Shown: in pieces, positions 1-10,084 of the stretch
How positions within the stretch are numbered: the first letter of the stretch is position 1
Layout of the letters: each line of letters opens with the position of its first letter
Assembly (NCBI GenBank): GCA_963210315.1
Contig: OY723250.1
Location: 2,294,001 to 2,358,000, forward strand
Source: Rhynchopus euleeides
Taxonomy: Eukaryota > Euglenozoa > Diplonemea > Diplonemida > Diplonemidae
Direction of reading: 5' to 3'
Length of the DNA: 64,000 nt
Notes under the pieces: model-generated
Seen by the model: only the letters and a program-made list of their open reading frames with translations
Database searches by the model: none
Told to the model about the DNA's origin: nothing
Program-made: the position numbers and the translations under genes

Positions 1-33
1 CCGGAGGCCACGGTAGCGAACGTCTGTTGGCCT
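1..33 (-). repeat. Partial copy of GC-hairpin dispersed repeat (family H)
   Basis: The window opens inside a copy of the repeat whose conserved arm reads CCGGAGGCCACGGTAG followed by GAACGTCTGTTGG. The hairpin half is cut off by the window edge. Confidence 0.6.
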
Positions 34-125
34 GGCTCCATAGTCGCATACGCTCAAGTACAACACAACTGACAGATAGCACATGTCGCATGGGGGGACG
101 ATAAATTGTCGCGCAAAGACACGCC

Positions 126-188
126 ACAGGGGGGTCTGGGGGGCGGAGCCCCCCAGCCGCCGGAGGCCACGGTAGTGAACATCTGTTG
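126..188 (-). repeat. Dispersed GC-hairpin repeat, family H
   Basis: This copy has a 9-bp stem (CTGGGGGGC / GCCCCCCAG) with a GGA loop, followed by the conserved arm CCGGAGGCCACGGTAGTGAA and CATCTGTTGG. The same unit recurs near 8.2, 9.3, 9.5, 38.1 and 38.3 kb in both orientations, always in non-coding sequence. Confidence 0.75.
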
Positions 189-244
189 GTTTGAGCTCGA
201 GAGCAAGCCTCTCACACCACCGCCCTCCGACCCCCCTCTCCACC

Positions 245-345
245 CCCCAGGTGCAACATTTTTTTGCACCCGGAAAATGTGTTCTTTTGACTGTTTGAGC
301 ACATCCAAGACCGGGAAAAATGTCACTCCAGTACAGCCGCTCTTT
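245..345. repeat. Dispersed repeat D, copy 1
   Basis: The segment with GGAAAATGTGTTCTTTTGA, then TGTTTGAGCAC and CCAAGACCGGGAA, recurs almost unchanged at about 1935-1985. No coding potential is seen. Confidence 0.5.
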
Positions 346-441
346 TGGTGCCCCTGACGACCCCATATTGCGTAGTTTGTGCGTAGTGAAAAGGGGGGGG
401 GGGGTCTCATTTTTTGATTTACTCAGCCATTCTCTGTCTCT

Positions 442-1050
442 ATGCCGGGACCCCAAACTCAAGGAGTTCTTGCTGTTCCGGGGTCAGTGAGGGTGCAGGC
501 GCTTCAGGTGCTGCAGGTTCTTCAGGTGCTGCAGCGCTGGCAGCCTTCGGTGCGGGTTTCGACGCAGTCTTTGCAGGTCTCTTTGGGGGTGCCCTTTGGC
601 GCGGTGCCTGCTTCAGCTCGTCGGGTGGAAGCATCAACGCATCATTAAGCGGTGCCTGCTTCAGCTCCTCCGGGTGGAAGCGTCAACGCATCATTAAGGA
701 AGAAGGAAGCACAGTTGCTACGCTTTTTTGCAGCTGCAGGAAACGACACCATACCCAACAACAATCCCCAGACCGTCGAGGGAGAGTGGGCGCCTGGATC
801 CCGTGACACAGATCTCTAGTGCCGTTGTGATCCCCTCGGATAACGTCTCCTGGACGTTGTCAGCGGAGGTTGCCTGTGTGGCGGTGACCTCCGTATACCC
901 CGCGGGATCCAGTGCCAGTAGCGCCTTCTTCAGCTTTTCGTCGACCCCTCGGCCGACGCTCTCCTTGATGTCAAGGGCCACCTTCAGGGTGGCACCTCGC
1001 AGCGCCCTGAAGGCTGTGATCGTATCATCATTCACAATCTCGAGGGTGTT
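442..1050 (-). pseudogene. Degraded minus-strand gene, unknown product
   Basis: Two minus-strand open stretches look coding but are out of frame. The upstream one (about 1050 to 718) reads as a soluble mixed helix protein (LEIVNDDTITAFRALRG...), has no ATG start and begins after an in-frame TAG. The downstream one (about 637 to 440) is a Pro/Ala/Lys-rich tail ending LLEFGVPA. Two single-base shifts would join them: one at the A-run near 725 and one inside a 48/49-bp tandem duplication (601-648 and 649-697). I read this as a broken gene whose tail was duplicated and then frameshifted. It could instead be an intron-containing gene whose 5' part I cannot find. The family is not recognised. Confidence 0.35.
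601..697. repeat. 48-bp tandem duplication, 2 units
   Basis: Two successive units begin GCGGTGCCTGCTTCAGCTC and end CAACGCATCATTAA. The second is one base longer (49 bp), which changes the reading frame of the minus-strand gene remnant. Confidence 0.8.
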
Positions 1051-1387
1051 CTACGCGGCTCCTGGAACTCACTTCCTTCTCAGGTGTTTCTGGGCATGGG
1101 GCAACCTTGCCCAGGTGTTTCTGGAGTCCCGCCCCACATGTCGTGCGTTCTTTCGTACGGTGTATAGTGAGTTCTGGCAATAATTTTTTGCTCGGTCAGC
1201 GCAGTGCCTCCAGTCCTGTCTCAGTAGCCACACAGAAAGGGGGACCAAAAAAAACTGGGGGGGGACCAAAAAGCGAGACCCCCCCCCCCAGATTGCGTAG
1301 TTTGTGCGTAGTGAAAAAGGGGTAAATCAGGGGCACCAGTCTTTACTCGTATTTTGTTTGTGATGCGTTGACGCTTCCACATTTTTT

Positions 1388-1630
1388 TGTGCGGTGCGAG
1401 CGGCTGAAGTATCCCCCCTCTGCCTGTGTTGCGCGGTGCTAGCCGCTGAAGTGTCTCCCCTCTGCCGTGTTGTGCGGTGCGAGCCGCTGAAGTATCTCCC
1501 CTCTGCCTGTGTTGCGCGGTGCTAGCCGCTGAAGTGTCTCCCCTCTGCCGTGTTGTGCGGTGCTAGCCGCTGAAGTATCTCCCCTCTGCCGTGTTGTGCG
1601 GTGCGAGCCGCTGAAGTATCTCCCCTCTGT
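1388..1630. repeat. Minisatellite of about 41 bp, 6 units
   Basis: Six units share GCGGTGCGAGCCGCTGAAG followed by TATCTCCCCTCTGCC. Units differ mainly by GCGAG/GCTAG and TATCTC/TGTCTC. Open frames over the array come from its periodicity and are not taken as coding. Confidence 0.85.
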
Positions 1631-1794
1631 CCCCTTGGCGCCCCTCTTCTGACTGATATACCTCCTCTGTGTCCTAAACGCTTCCCTGATAAAAAGTTTG
1701 CGTTGACGCTTCCACACACAAAACCTCAACTCCTGTGATGGGGGAGGCTAGTGGTGTGCGGAGCACGTTTGGCTGTGGTGGAGTGACATTTTCT

Positions 1795-2070
1795 GCTCAC
1801 AAGTGTGCGTAAACATAAAAGAATTCTGCCAATGCCAAGTAGGGTCACAATAAAACCCAAAGCAAAATGGTGCAAAAAAGTAGTGACCACCACCCCCATC
1901 CCCACCTCCGGGTGCAAAAAGATTTTTGGCCACGGAAAATGTGTTCTTTTGAATGTTTGAGCACCTCCAAGACCGGGAACATAAACATTTTCTGCCAATA
2001 CCAAGTAGGGTCACAATAAAATCCAAAGGAAAAAAGTGCAAAAAAATAGTGCAAAAAAATATTTTCCCCC
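1795..2070. repeat. Dispersed repeat D, copies 2 and 3 with internal duplication
   Basis: The phrase CCAAGTAGGGTCACAATAAA occurs twice about 170 bp apart (near 1838 and 2002), each time followed by a GTGCAAAAAA motif. The segment between them repeats the GGAAAATGTGTTCTTTTGA block found near 280. This is AT-richer than the surroundings and non-coding. Confidence 0.55.
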
Positions 2071-2246
2071 CAAATTCCTATTTTCATTCCGTGAAATAGA
2101 TACACGCCTGGGGAGGTGCTCGCATTTTTTTTTGGGGGGGTACAGAATCGGTCGTTTTTGGACATTTGAGCCCACTGCGAGCAGTGGCGGGTCCCGGAAA
2201 CACGGTTGACGACGCTCAAATAGGATGTCGGTGGGCACCAGAACTC

Positions 2247-5200
2247 GGTACTTTCCGCACCTCTGCGAGGTTGCCCCGACATTTTCCGCACCTCTGCAGG
2301 GTTGCCCCGATACTTTCCGCACCTCTGCGAGGTTGCCCCGATACTTTCCGCACATCTACGAGGTTGCCCCGATATTTTCCGCACCTCTGCGAGGTTGCCC
2401 CGACATTTTCCGCACCTCTGCGAGGTTGCCCCGATATTTTCCGCACCTCTGCGAGGTTGCCCCAATACTTTCCGCACCTCTGCGAGGTTGCCCCGATACT
2501 TTCCGCACCTCTACGAGGTTGCCCCGATATTTTCCGCACCTCTACGAGGTTGCCCCGATATTTTCCGCACCTCTGCGAGGTTGCCCCAATACTTTCCGCA
2601 CCTCTGCGAGGTTGCCCCGATACTTTCCGCACCTCTACGAGGTTGCCCCGATATTTTCCGCACCTCTACGAGGTTGCCCCGATATTTTCCGCACCTCTGC
2701 GAGGTTGCCCCAATACTTTCCGCACCTCTGCGAGGTTGCCCCGATATTTTCCGCACCTCTACGAGGTTGCCCCGATATTTTCCGCACCTCTGCGAGGTTG
2801 CCCCGACATTTTCCGCACCTCTGCGAGGTTGCCCCGATACTTTCCGCACCTCTACGAGGTTGCCCCGATATTTTCCGCACCTCTGCGAGGTTGCCCCGAT
2901 ACTTTCCGCACCTCTGCGAGGTTGCCCCGATATTTTCCGCACCTCTGCGAGGTTGCCCCAATACTTTCCGCACCTCTGCGAGGTTGCCCCAATACTTTCC
3001 GCACCTCTGCGAGGTTGCCCCGATACTTTCCGCACCTCTACGAGGTTGTCCCGATATTTTCCGCACCTCTGCGAGGTTGCCCCGACATTTTCCGCACCTC
3101 TGCGAGGTTGCCCCGATACTTTCCGCACCTCTACGAGGTTGCCCCGATATTTTCCGCACCTCTGCGAGGTTGCCCCGACATTTTCCGCACCTCTGCGAGG
3201 TTGCCCCGATATTTTCCGCACCTCTGCGAGGTTGCCCCAATACTTTCCGCACCTCTGCGAGGTTGCCCCGATACTTTCCGCACCTCTACGAGGTTGCCCC
3301 GATATTTTCCGCACCTCTACGAGGTTGCCCCGATATTTTCCGCACCTCTGCGAGGTTGCCCCGATACTTTCCGCACCTCTGCGAGGTTGCCCCGATATTT
3401 TCCGCACCTCTGCGAGGTTGCCCCAATACTTTCCGCACCTCTGCGAGGTTGCCCCAATACTTTCCGCACCTCTGCGAGGTTGCCCCGATATTTTCCGCAC
3501 CTCTACGAGGTTGCCCCGATATTTTCCGCACCTCTGCGAGGTTGCCCCAATACTTTCCGCACCTCTGCGAGGTTGCCCCGATATTTTCCGCACCTCTACG
3601 AGGTTGCCCCGATATTTTCCGCACCTCTGCGAGGTTGCCCCGACATTTTCCGCACCTCTGCGAGGTTGCCCCGATACTTTCCGCACCTCTACGAGGTTGC
3701 CCCGATATTTTCCGCACCTCTACGAGGTTGCCCCGATATTTTCCGCACCTCTGCGAGGTTGCCCCGATACTTTCCGCACCTCTGCGAGGTTGCCCCGATA
3801 TTTTCCGCACCTCTGCGAGGTTGCCCCAATACTTTCCGCACCTCTGCGAGGTTGCCCCAATACTTTCCGCACCTCTGCGAGGTTGCCCCGATATTTTCCG
3901 CACCTCTACGAGGTTGCCCCGATATTTTCCGCACCTCTGCGAGGTTGCCCCAATACTTTCCGCACCTCTGCGAGGTTGCCCCGATATTTTCCGCACCTCT
4001 ACGAGGTTGCCCCGATATTTTCCGCACCTCTGCGAGGTTGCCCCGACATTTTCCGCACCTCTGCGAGGTTGCCCCGATACTTTCCGCACCTCTACGAGGT
4101 TGCCCCGATATTTTCCGCACCTCTACGAGGTTGCCCCGATATTTTCCGCACCTCTGCGAGGTTGCCCCAATACTTTCCGCACCTCTGCGAGGTTGCCCCG
4201 ATATTTTCCGCACCTCTGCGAGGTTGCCCCGACATTTTCCGCACCTCTGCGAGGTTGCCCCGATACTTTCTGCACCTCTACGAGGTTGCCCCGATATTTT
4301 CCGCACCTCTACGAGGTTGCCCCGATATTTTCCGCACCTCTGCGAGGTTGCCCCAATACTTTCCGCACCTCTGCGAGGTTGCCCCGATACTTTCCGCACC
4401 TCTACGAGGTTGCCCCGATATTTTCCGCACCTCTACGAGGTTGCCCCGATATTTTCCGCACCTCTGCGAGGTTGCCCCAATACTTTCCGCACCTCTGCGA
4501 GGTTGCCCCGATATTTTCCGCACCTCTACGAGGTTGCCCCGATATTTTCCGCACCTCTGCGAGGTTGCCCCGACATTTTCCGCACCTCTGCGAGGTTGCC
4601 CCGATACTTTCCGCACCTCTACGAGGTTGCCCCGATATTTTCCGCACCTCTGCGAGGTTGCCCCGATACTTTCCGCACCTCTGCGAGGTTGCCCCGATAT
4701 TTTCCGCACCTCTGCGAGGTTGCCCCAATACTTTCCGCACCTCTGCGAGGTTGCCCCAATACTTTCCGCACCTCTGCGAGGTTGCCCCGATACTTTCCGC
4801 ACCTCTGCGAGGTTGCCCCGATACTTTCCGCACCTCTAAGAGGTTGTCCCGATATTTTCCGCACCTCTGCGAGGTTGCCCCGACATTTTCCGCACCTCTG
4901 CGAGGTTGCCCCGATACTTTCCGCACCTCTACGAGGTTGCCCCGATATTTTCCGCACCTCTGCGAGGTTGCCCCGACATTTTCCGCACCTCTGCGAGGTT
5001 GCCCCGATATTTTCCGCACCTCTGCGAGGTTGCCCCAATACTTTCCGCACCTCTGCGAGGTTGCCCCGATACTTTCCGCACCTCTACGAGGTTGCCCCGA
5101 TATTTTCCGCACCTCTACGAGGTTGCCCCGATATTTTCCGCACCTCTGCGAGGTTGCCCCGATACTTTCCGCACCTCTGCGAGGTTGCCCCGATATTTTC

Positions 5201-7848
5201 CGCACCTCTGCGAGGTTGCCCCAATACTTTCCGCACCTCTGCGAGGTTGCCCCAATACTTTCCGCACCTCTGCGAGGTTGCCCCGATATTTTCCGCACCT
5301 CTACGAGGTTGCCCCGATATTTTCCGCACCTCTGCGAGGTTGCCCCAATACTTTCCGCACCTCTGCGAGGTTGCCCCGATATTTTCCGCACCTCTACGAG
5401 GTTGCCCCGATATTTTCCGCACCTCTGCGAGGTTGCCCCGACATTTTCCGCACCTCTGCGAGGTTGCCCCGATACTTTCCGCACCTCTACGAGGTTGCCC
5501 CGATATTTTCCGCACCTCTACGAGGTTGCCCCGATATTTTCCGCACCTCTGCGAGGTTGCCCCGATACTTTCCGCACCTCTGCGAGGTTGCCCCGATATT
5601 TTCCGCACCTCTGCGAGGTTGCCCCAATACTTTCCGCACCTCTGCGAGGTTGCCCCAATACTTTCCGCACCTCTGCGAGGTTGCCCCGATATTTTCCGCA
5701 CCTCTACGAGGTTGCCCCGATATTTTCCGCACCTCTGCGAGGTTGCCCCAATACTTTCCGCACCTCTGCGAGGTTGCCCCGATATTTTCCGCACCTCTAC
5801 GAGGTTGCCCCGATATTTTCCGCACCTCTGCGAGGTTGCCCCGACATTTTCCGCACCTCTGCGAGGTTGCCCCGATACTTTCCGCACCTCTACGAGGTTG
5901 CCCCGATATTTTCCGCACCTCTACGAGGTTGCCCCGATATTTTCCGCACCTCTGCGAGGTTGCCCCAATACTTTCCGCACCTCTGCGAGGTTGCCCCGAT
6001 ATTTTCCGCACCTCTGCGAGGTTGCCCCGACATTTTCCGCACCTCTGCGAGGTTGCCCCGATACTTTCTGCACCTCTACGAGGTTGCCCCGATATTTTCC
6101 GCACCTCTACGAGGTTGCCCCGATATTTTCCGCACCTCTGCGAGGTTGCCCCAATACTTTCCGCACCTCTGCGAGGTTGCCCCGATACTTTCCGCACCTC
6201 TACGAGGTTGCCCCGATATTTTCCGCACCTCTACGAGGTTGCCCCGATATTTTCCGCACCTCTGCGAGGTTGCCCCAATACTTTCCGCACCTCTGCGAGG
6301 TTGCCCCGATATTTTCCGCACCTCTACGAGGTTGCCCCGATATTTTCCGCACCTCTGCGAGGTTGCCCCGATACTTTCCGCACCTCTGCGAGGTTGCCCC
6401 GATATTTTCCGCACCTCTGCGAGGTTGCCCCAATACTTTCCGCACCTCTGCGAGGTTGCCCCAATACTTTCCGCACCTCTGCGAGGTTGCCCCGATACTT
6501 TCCGCACCTCTACGAGGTTGTCCCGATATTTTCCGCACCTCTGCGAGGTTGCCCCGACATTTTCCGCACCTCTGCGAGGTTGCCCCGATACTTTCCGCAC
6601 CTCTACGAGGTTGCCCCGATATTTTCCGCACCTCTGCGAGGTTGCCCCGACATTTTCCGCACCTCTGCGAGGTTGCCCCGATATTTTCCGCACCTCTGCG
6701 AGGTTGCCCCAATACTTTCCGCACCTCTGCGAGGTTGCCCCGATACTTTCCGCACCTCTACGAGGTTGCCCCGATATTTTCCGCACCTCTACGAGGTTGC
6801 CCCGATATTTTCCGCACCTCTGCGAGGTTGCCCCGATACTTTCCGCACCTCTGCGAGGTTGCCCCGATATTTTCCGCACCTCTGCGAGGTTGCCCCAATA
6901 CTTTCCGCACCTCTGCGAGGTTGCCCCAATACTTTCCGCACCTCTGCGAGGTTGCCCCGATATTTTCCGCACCTCTACGAGGTTGCCCCGATATTTTCCG
7001 CACCTCTGCGAGGTTGCCCCAATACTTTCCGCACCTCTGCGAGGTTGCCCCGATATTTTCCGCACCTCTACGAGGTTGCCCCGATATTTTCCGCACCTCT
7101 GCGAGGTTGCCCCGACATTTTCCGCACCTCTGCGAGGTTGCCCCGATACTTTCCGCACCTCTACGAGGTTGCCCCGATATTTTCCGCACCTCTACGAGGT
7201 TGCCCCGATATTTTCCGCACCTCTGCGAGGTTGCCCCGATACTTTCCGCACCTCTGCGAGGTTGCCCCGATATTTTCCGCACCTCTGCGAGGTTGCCCCA
7301 ATACTTTCCGCACCTCTGCGAGGTTGCCCCAATACTTTCCGCACCTCTGCGAGGTTGCCCCGATATTTTCCGCACCTCTACGAGGTTGCCCCGATATTTT
7401 CCGCACCTCTGCGAGGTTGCCCCAATACTTTCCGCACCTCTGCGAGGTTGCCCCGATATTTTCCGCACCTCTACGAGGTTGCCCCGATATTTTCCGCACC
7501 TCTGCGAGGTTGCCCCGACATTTTCCGCACCTCTGCGAGGTTGCCCCGATACTTTCCGCACCTCTACGAGGTTGCCCCGATATTTTCCGCACCTCTACGA
7601 GGTTGCCCCGATATTTTCCGCACCTCTGCGAGGTTGCCCCAATACTTTCCGCACCTCTGCGAGGTTGCCCCGATATTTTCCGCACCTCTGCGAGGTTGCC
7701 CCGACATTTTCCGCACCTCTGCGAGGTTGCCCCGATACTTTCTGCACCTCTACGAGGTTGCCCCGATATTTTCCGCACCTCTACGAGGTTGCCCCGATAT
7801 TTTCCGCACCTCTGCGAGGTTGCCCCGACATTTTCCGCACCTCTACGA
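2247..7848. repeat. 31-bp satellite array 1 (about 181 units)
   Basis: The array is an uninterrupted head-to-tail run of a 31-bp unit made of GCGAGGTTGCCCC, then GATATTTTCC or close variants, then GCACCTCT. Variation sits at few positions: TGCG/TACG, CGATA/CAATA/CGACA, ATTTT/ACTTT. Variant units recur as blocks, so there is higher-order structure. The rare CTTTCTGCACC variant occurs near 4270, 6068 and 7742, and the TTGTCCCGATA variant near 3049, 4847 and 6521, i.e. spacings of about 1798 and 1674 bp (58 and 54 units). Since 31 is 1 mod 3, long open frames of up to 1947 codons arise in all + frames. I treat them as a by-product, not a gene. A satellite role (heterochromatin, centromere or subtelomere) is possible but unproven. 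Confidence 0.97.
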
Positions 7849-8017
7849 CAAGTATGAAGCTAAATGTGGAGTCCAAGTCCCAATTCAGGATTGCACTTTT
7901 TTTCTCTTTGGGTTTTTATAGGGAGGGAATTTTTTTTTCTCCTTGGGTTTTTTCAGGGTATAAGATAGACTTTTTTTCTGGCGCCGTTTTCCGGTTTTTC
8001 TGGTTTTGAAAATTTTT

Positions 8018-8041
8018 CGCGCGCGCCTTCGGCGCGCGCGA
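8018..8041. repeat. CGCGCG hairpin
   Basis: Nearly perfect inverted repeat of CGCGCGCGCC with a TTC-centred loop and GGCGCGCGCG, following a T-run. A very similar hairpin (GCGCGCGC around a GAA/TTC centre) lies in repeat C at 38.59 kb and 57.77 kb. Confidence 0.6.
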
Positions 8042-8188
8042 CCCGCGCAAACCCTCCCAGAATCTGAGAGGGCCCGGTGCCTGCGCGCGTCCTGTCGTAC
8101 TGAGGCTGCTTGGTGGGGCAGGCGCAGCAGCTGCTTTGAAAGTTTGGACTCTCGGCCAAAAAACCGGTCTGGTGTAATTTTTTTACGC

Positions 8189-8248
8189 AGGGGGGTCTGG
8201 GGGGCGGAGCCCCCCAGCCGCCGGAGGCCACGGTAGTGAACATCTGTT
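8189..8248 (-). repeat. Dispersed GC-hairpin repeat, family H
   Basis: Full copy in the same orientation as the 126-188 copy, with stem CTGGGGGGC / GCCCCCCAG and the arm CCGGAGGCCACGGTAGTGAA. Confidence 0.75.
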
Positions 8249-8665
8249 CCCTACAGTCTGGATTCGCTTGTAAGTAGGAAGGCTTCGCTGATCGCAGCCC
8301 GGCCAGCAGGAGATCACTGGTCCTTGAGGGTTCAACCTTCAGGGTGGAGGAGGACGGGGGAGCGACCACTCGTGACAGGTGTGCGTTGTGGGTGGAGTGG
8401 GTGCACGACAGAATGGCCAAAGGGTCCACGAGATCTCTGCACACATTCCGTTATCGAGGAGATGGGCTAGCTGTGACGACAGGCAACAAACAAATCTCAT
8501 CTGTTAGTTGCCCCCAATAGGCTTGGCGACCTTCAAGACTGCTTGAAATTCGTTCGTGTTCTCGTCTCAGCCCTCCAGACAAGCAGATCTGTCTCGAGTT
8601 GGTGGGCTGTCGCCATGTATTCGATGGCACCGAGTGACGCTGCACAGAGGCAGACGACACGGTGA

Positions 8666-8699
8666 ACTCCAGCGGAGGTTACCCTACCTCCGCTGGAGT
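8666..8699. repeat. Perfect 14-bp inverted repeat with 6-nt loop
   Basis: ACTCCAGCGGAGGT, loop TACCCT, ACCTCCGCTGGAGT. Pairing resumes for three more bases after one mismatch. No T-run follows and no gene ends nearby, so there is no basis for calling it a terminator. Confidence 0.85.
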
Positions 8700-9297
8700 A
8701 CACTGTGTGTCTCCCATGAATCTCAACCAGCGGGAGTCTTAGCGTAAATTAGCTGGAAAATAGACTCCCGTCTTCAGTACAGACTGCAGTCTTAGACCCC
8801 TCTTAGACACTCGCTAGGGTGGCTGGAGTCCACCATGTGTGCACCTTCAAAACAGAAGAGACCTGCATGACGAGGGCATCACCACCCACCGGGCCACCCG
8901 CTAGGTCCATTTTTCTTCTCCGCTTCTCTGCCTTCTTTGGACTATTTGAGCTCTGTGCGGATCACGATGGGGTCACTTTCTATTTTTTTATGGCGTTTTT
9001 TCTGACTGTTCTACTGTCCCAAAGTCACAAAAAAACCCGCCAAAAATGAGACCGACCTTTTTTTTTTTCCAGAAAACCGGGAACCGGGAAACCCTGGTTT
9101 TGAAAACCGGAAAACCAGACCTATCTTATCCCCTGAGTTTTTTAGGTGGGAATTTTTTTCCCACAGGTTTTCTGGGTGAAGTTTTTCGGGGGCAGGTGGT
9201 ATTCTAGTGGGGGATGAGGATGAATCCTCCGGACACCCGCCCTTTTTTCGGTTGTTCCAGCCAAAACCCGGCGTTGTTCCCCAGTCAAGAGCCAGGC

Positions 9298-9351
9298 GTT
9301 CACTACCGTGGCCTCCGGCGGCTGGGGGGCTCCGCCCCCCAGACCCCCCTG
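9298..9351 (+). repeat. Dispersed GC-hairpin repeat, family H
   Basis: Copy in the opposite orientation to the first ones: TTCACTACCGTGGCCTCCGG, then CGGCTGGGGGGCTCCGCCCC. Confidence 0.75.
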
Positions 9352-9424
9352 TACCACTAGGCTGGAGCGTGTGCCTGTCTTGTAGCCACGTCCTTTGGGT
9401 TCACATCAGCGAATGGGACCCAGA

Positions 9425-9564
9425 CCACTCTCAGTAGCCTCAGGAGGACGCAGCCAACAATCTGTACGCCCGCAACTCCCACGCGCTCCCACTACGGCGC
9501 AAGGAACAGATGCTCACTACCGTGGCCTCCGGCGGCTGTGGGGCTCCGTCCCCCAGACCCCCCG
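9425..9564 (+). repeat. Extended family H repeat
   Basis: The H hairpin (9503-9564, with two substitutions in the stem) is preceded by AGTAGCCTCAGGAGGACGCA and TCTGTACGCCC. The same arrangement is found at 38258-38373, so the mobile or duplicated unit is longer than the hairpin. Confidence 0.65.
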
Positions 9565-9745
9565 TATGTCGAGCACACGGTGGACTCCCACCCCCTGGAG
9601 CGGGGGTCTGGTGCGGGGGTCTGGGAGACCCCCGTGAGTGGGGGTCTGGACCCCCGCTAGCGGGAGTCTGCCCTGCTATTTTTGGTGCCCAGACGACCCC
9701 CGCTCGCGGGGGTCGGACCTCGCCAGACCCCCGCTATTCCGATAT
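9555..9745. repeat. Cluster of GGGGGTCT / AGACCCCC hairpins
   Basis: The motif GGGGGTCTGG and its complement CCAGACCCCC alternate repeatedly, giving several possible stem-loops, for example CCCCCGCTCGCGGGGG near 9705. Confidence 0.6.
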
Positions 9746-10084
9746 CCCAAAAAGGTGCACCCTGACGTGTGGGAGTCCACCGTGCAACCAAATCCTTGAG
9801 CTTGTGCCACTGGGCATAGGAAGGGGTCGTTACAATAACGCCCCGAAAACCCATTTTTGGCTCCCCTTGCCTGGCATGTTGCTGTTGTGTTGCCACTATC
9901 TCTCATCACACAGGGCGTCCAATACCCACACACCACACTCACACTGGTTGTGTGGTGGGGATGGGGGGATTTTCTTGCCCGCGAGGGGATTGCGCGCCAT
10001 TTCCCCCCCGAAAAACCCTTGGAGAAAAAGTGGAATCCCGACCCCTTTTTGGACCCAAAAAGGCCAAAGTCCCAGGCATACTTG

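Larger units (their letters stand above)
7849..10084. other. Spacer between satellite arrays; no gene seen
   Basis: This 2.2-kb stretch holds several hairpins and family-H repeats but no open frame resembling a protein. It has T-rich runs (7896-8000, 9056-9190), a CG-rich hairpin at 8018-8041, a long palindrome at 8666-8699 and a cluster of G/C hairpins at 9555-9745. Confidence 0.6.

Noticed and set aside
2166..8009. A 1947-codon + strand frame and similar large frames in the 31-bp arrays
   Set aside because: They exist in several frames at once because 31 is 1 mod 3 and the unit lacks stops. No non-repeat domain is attached.
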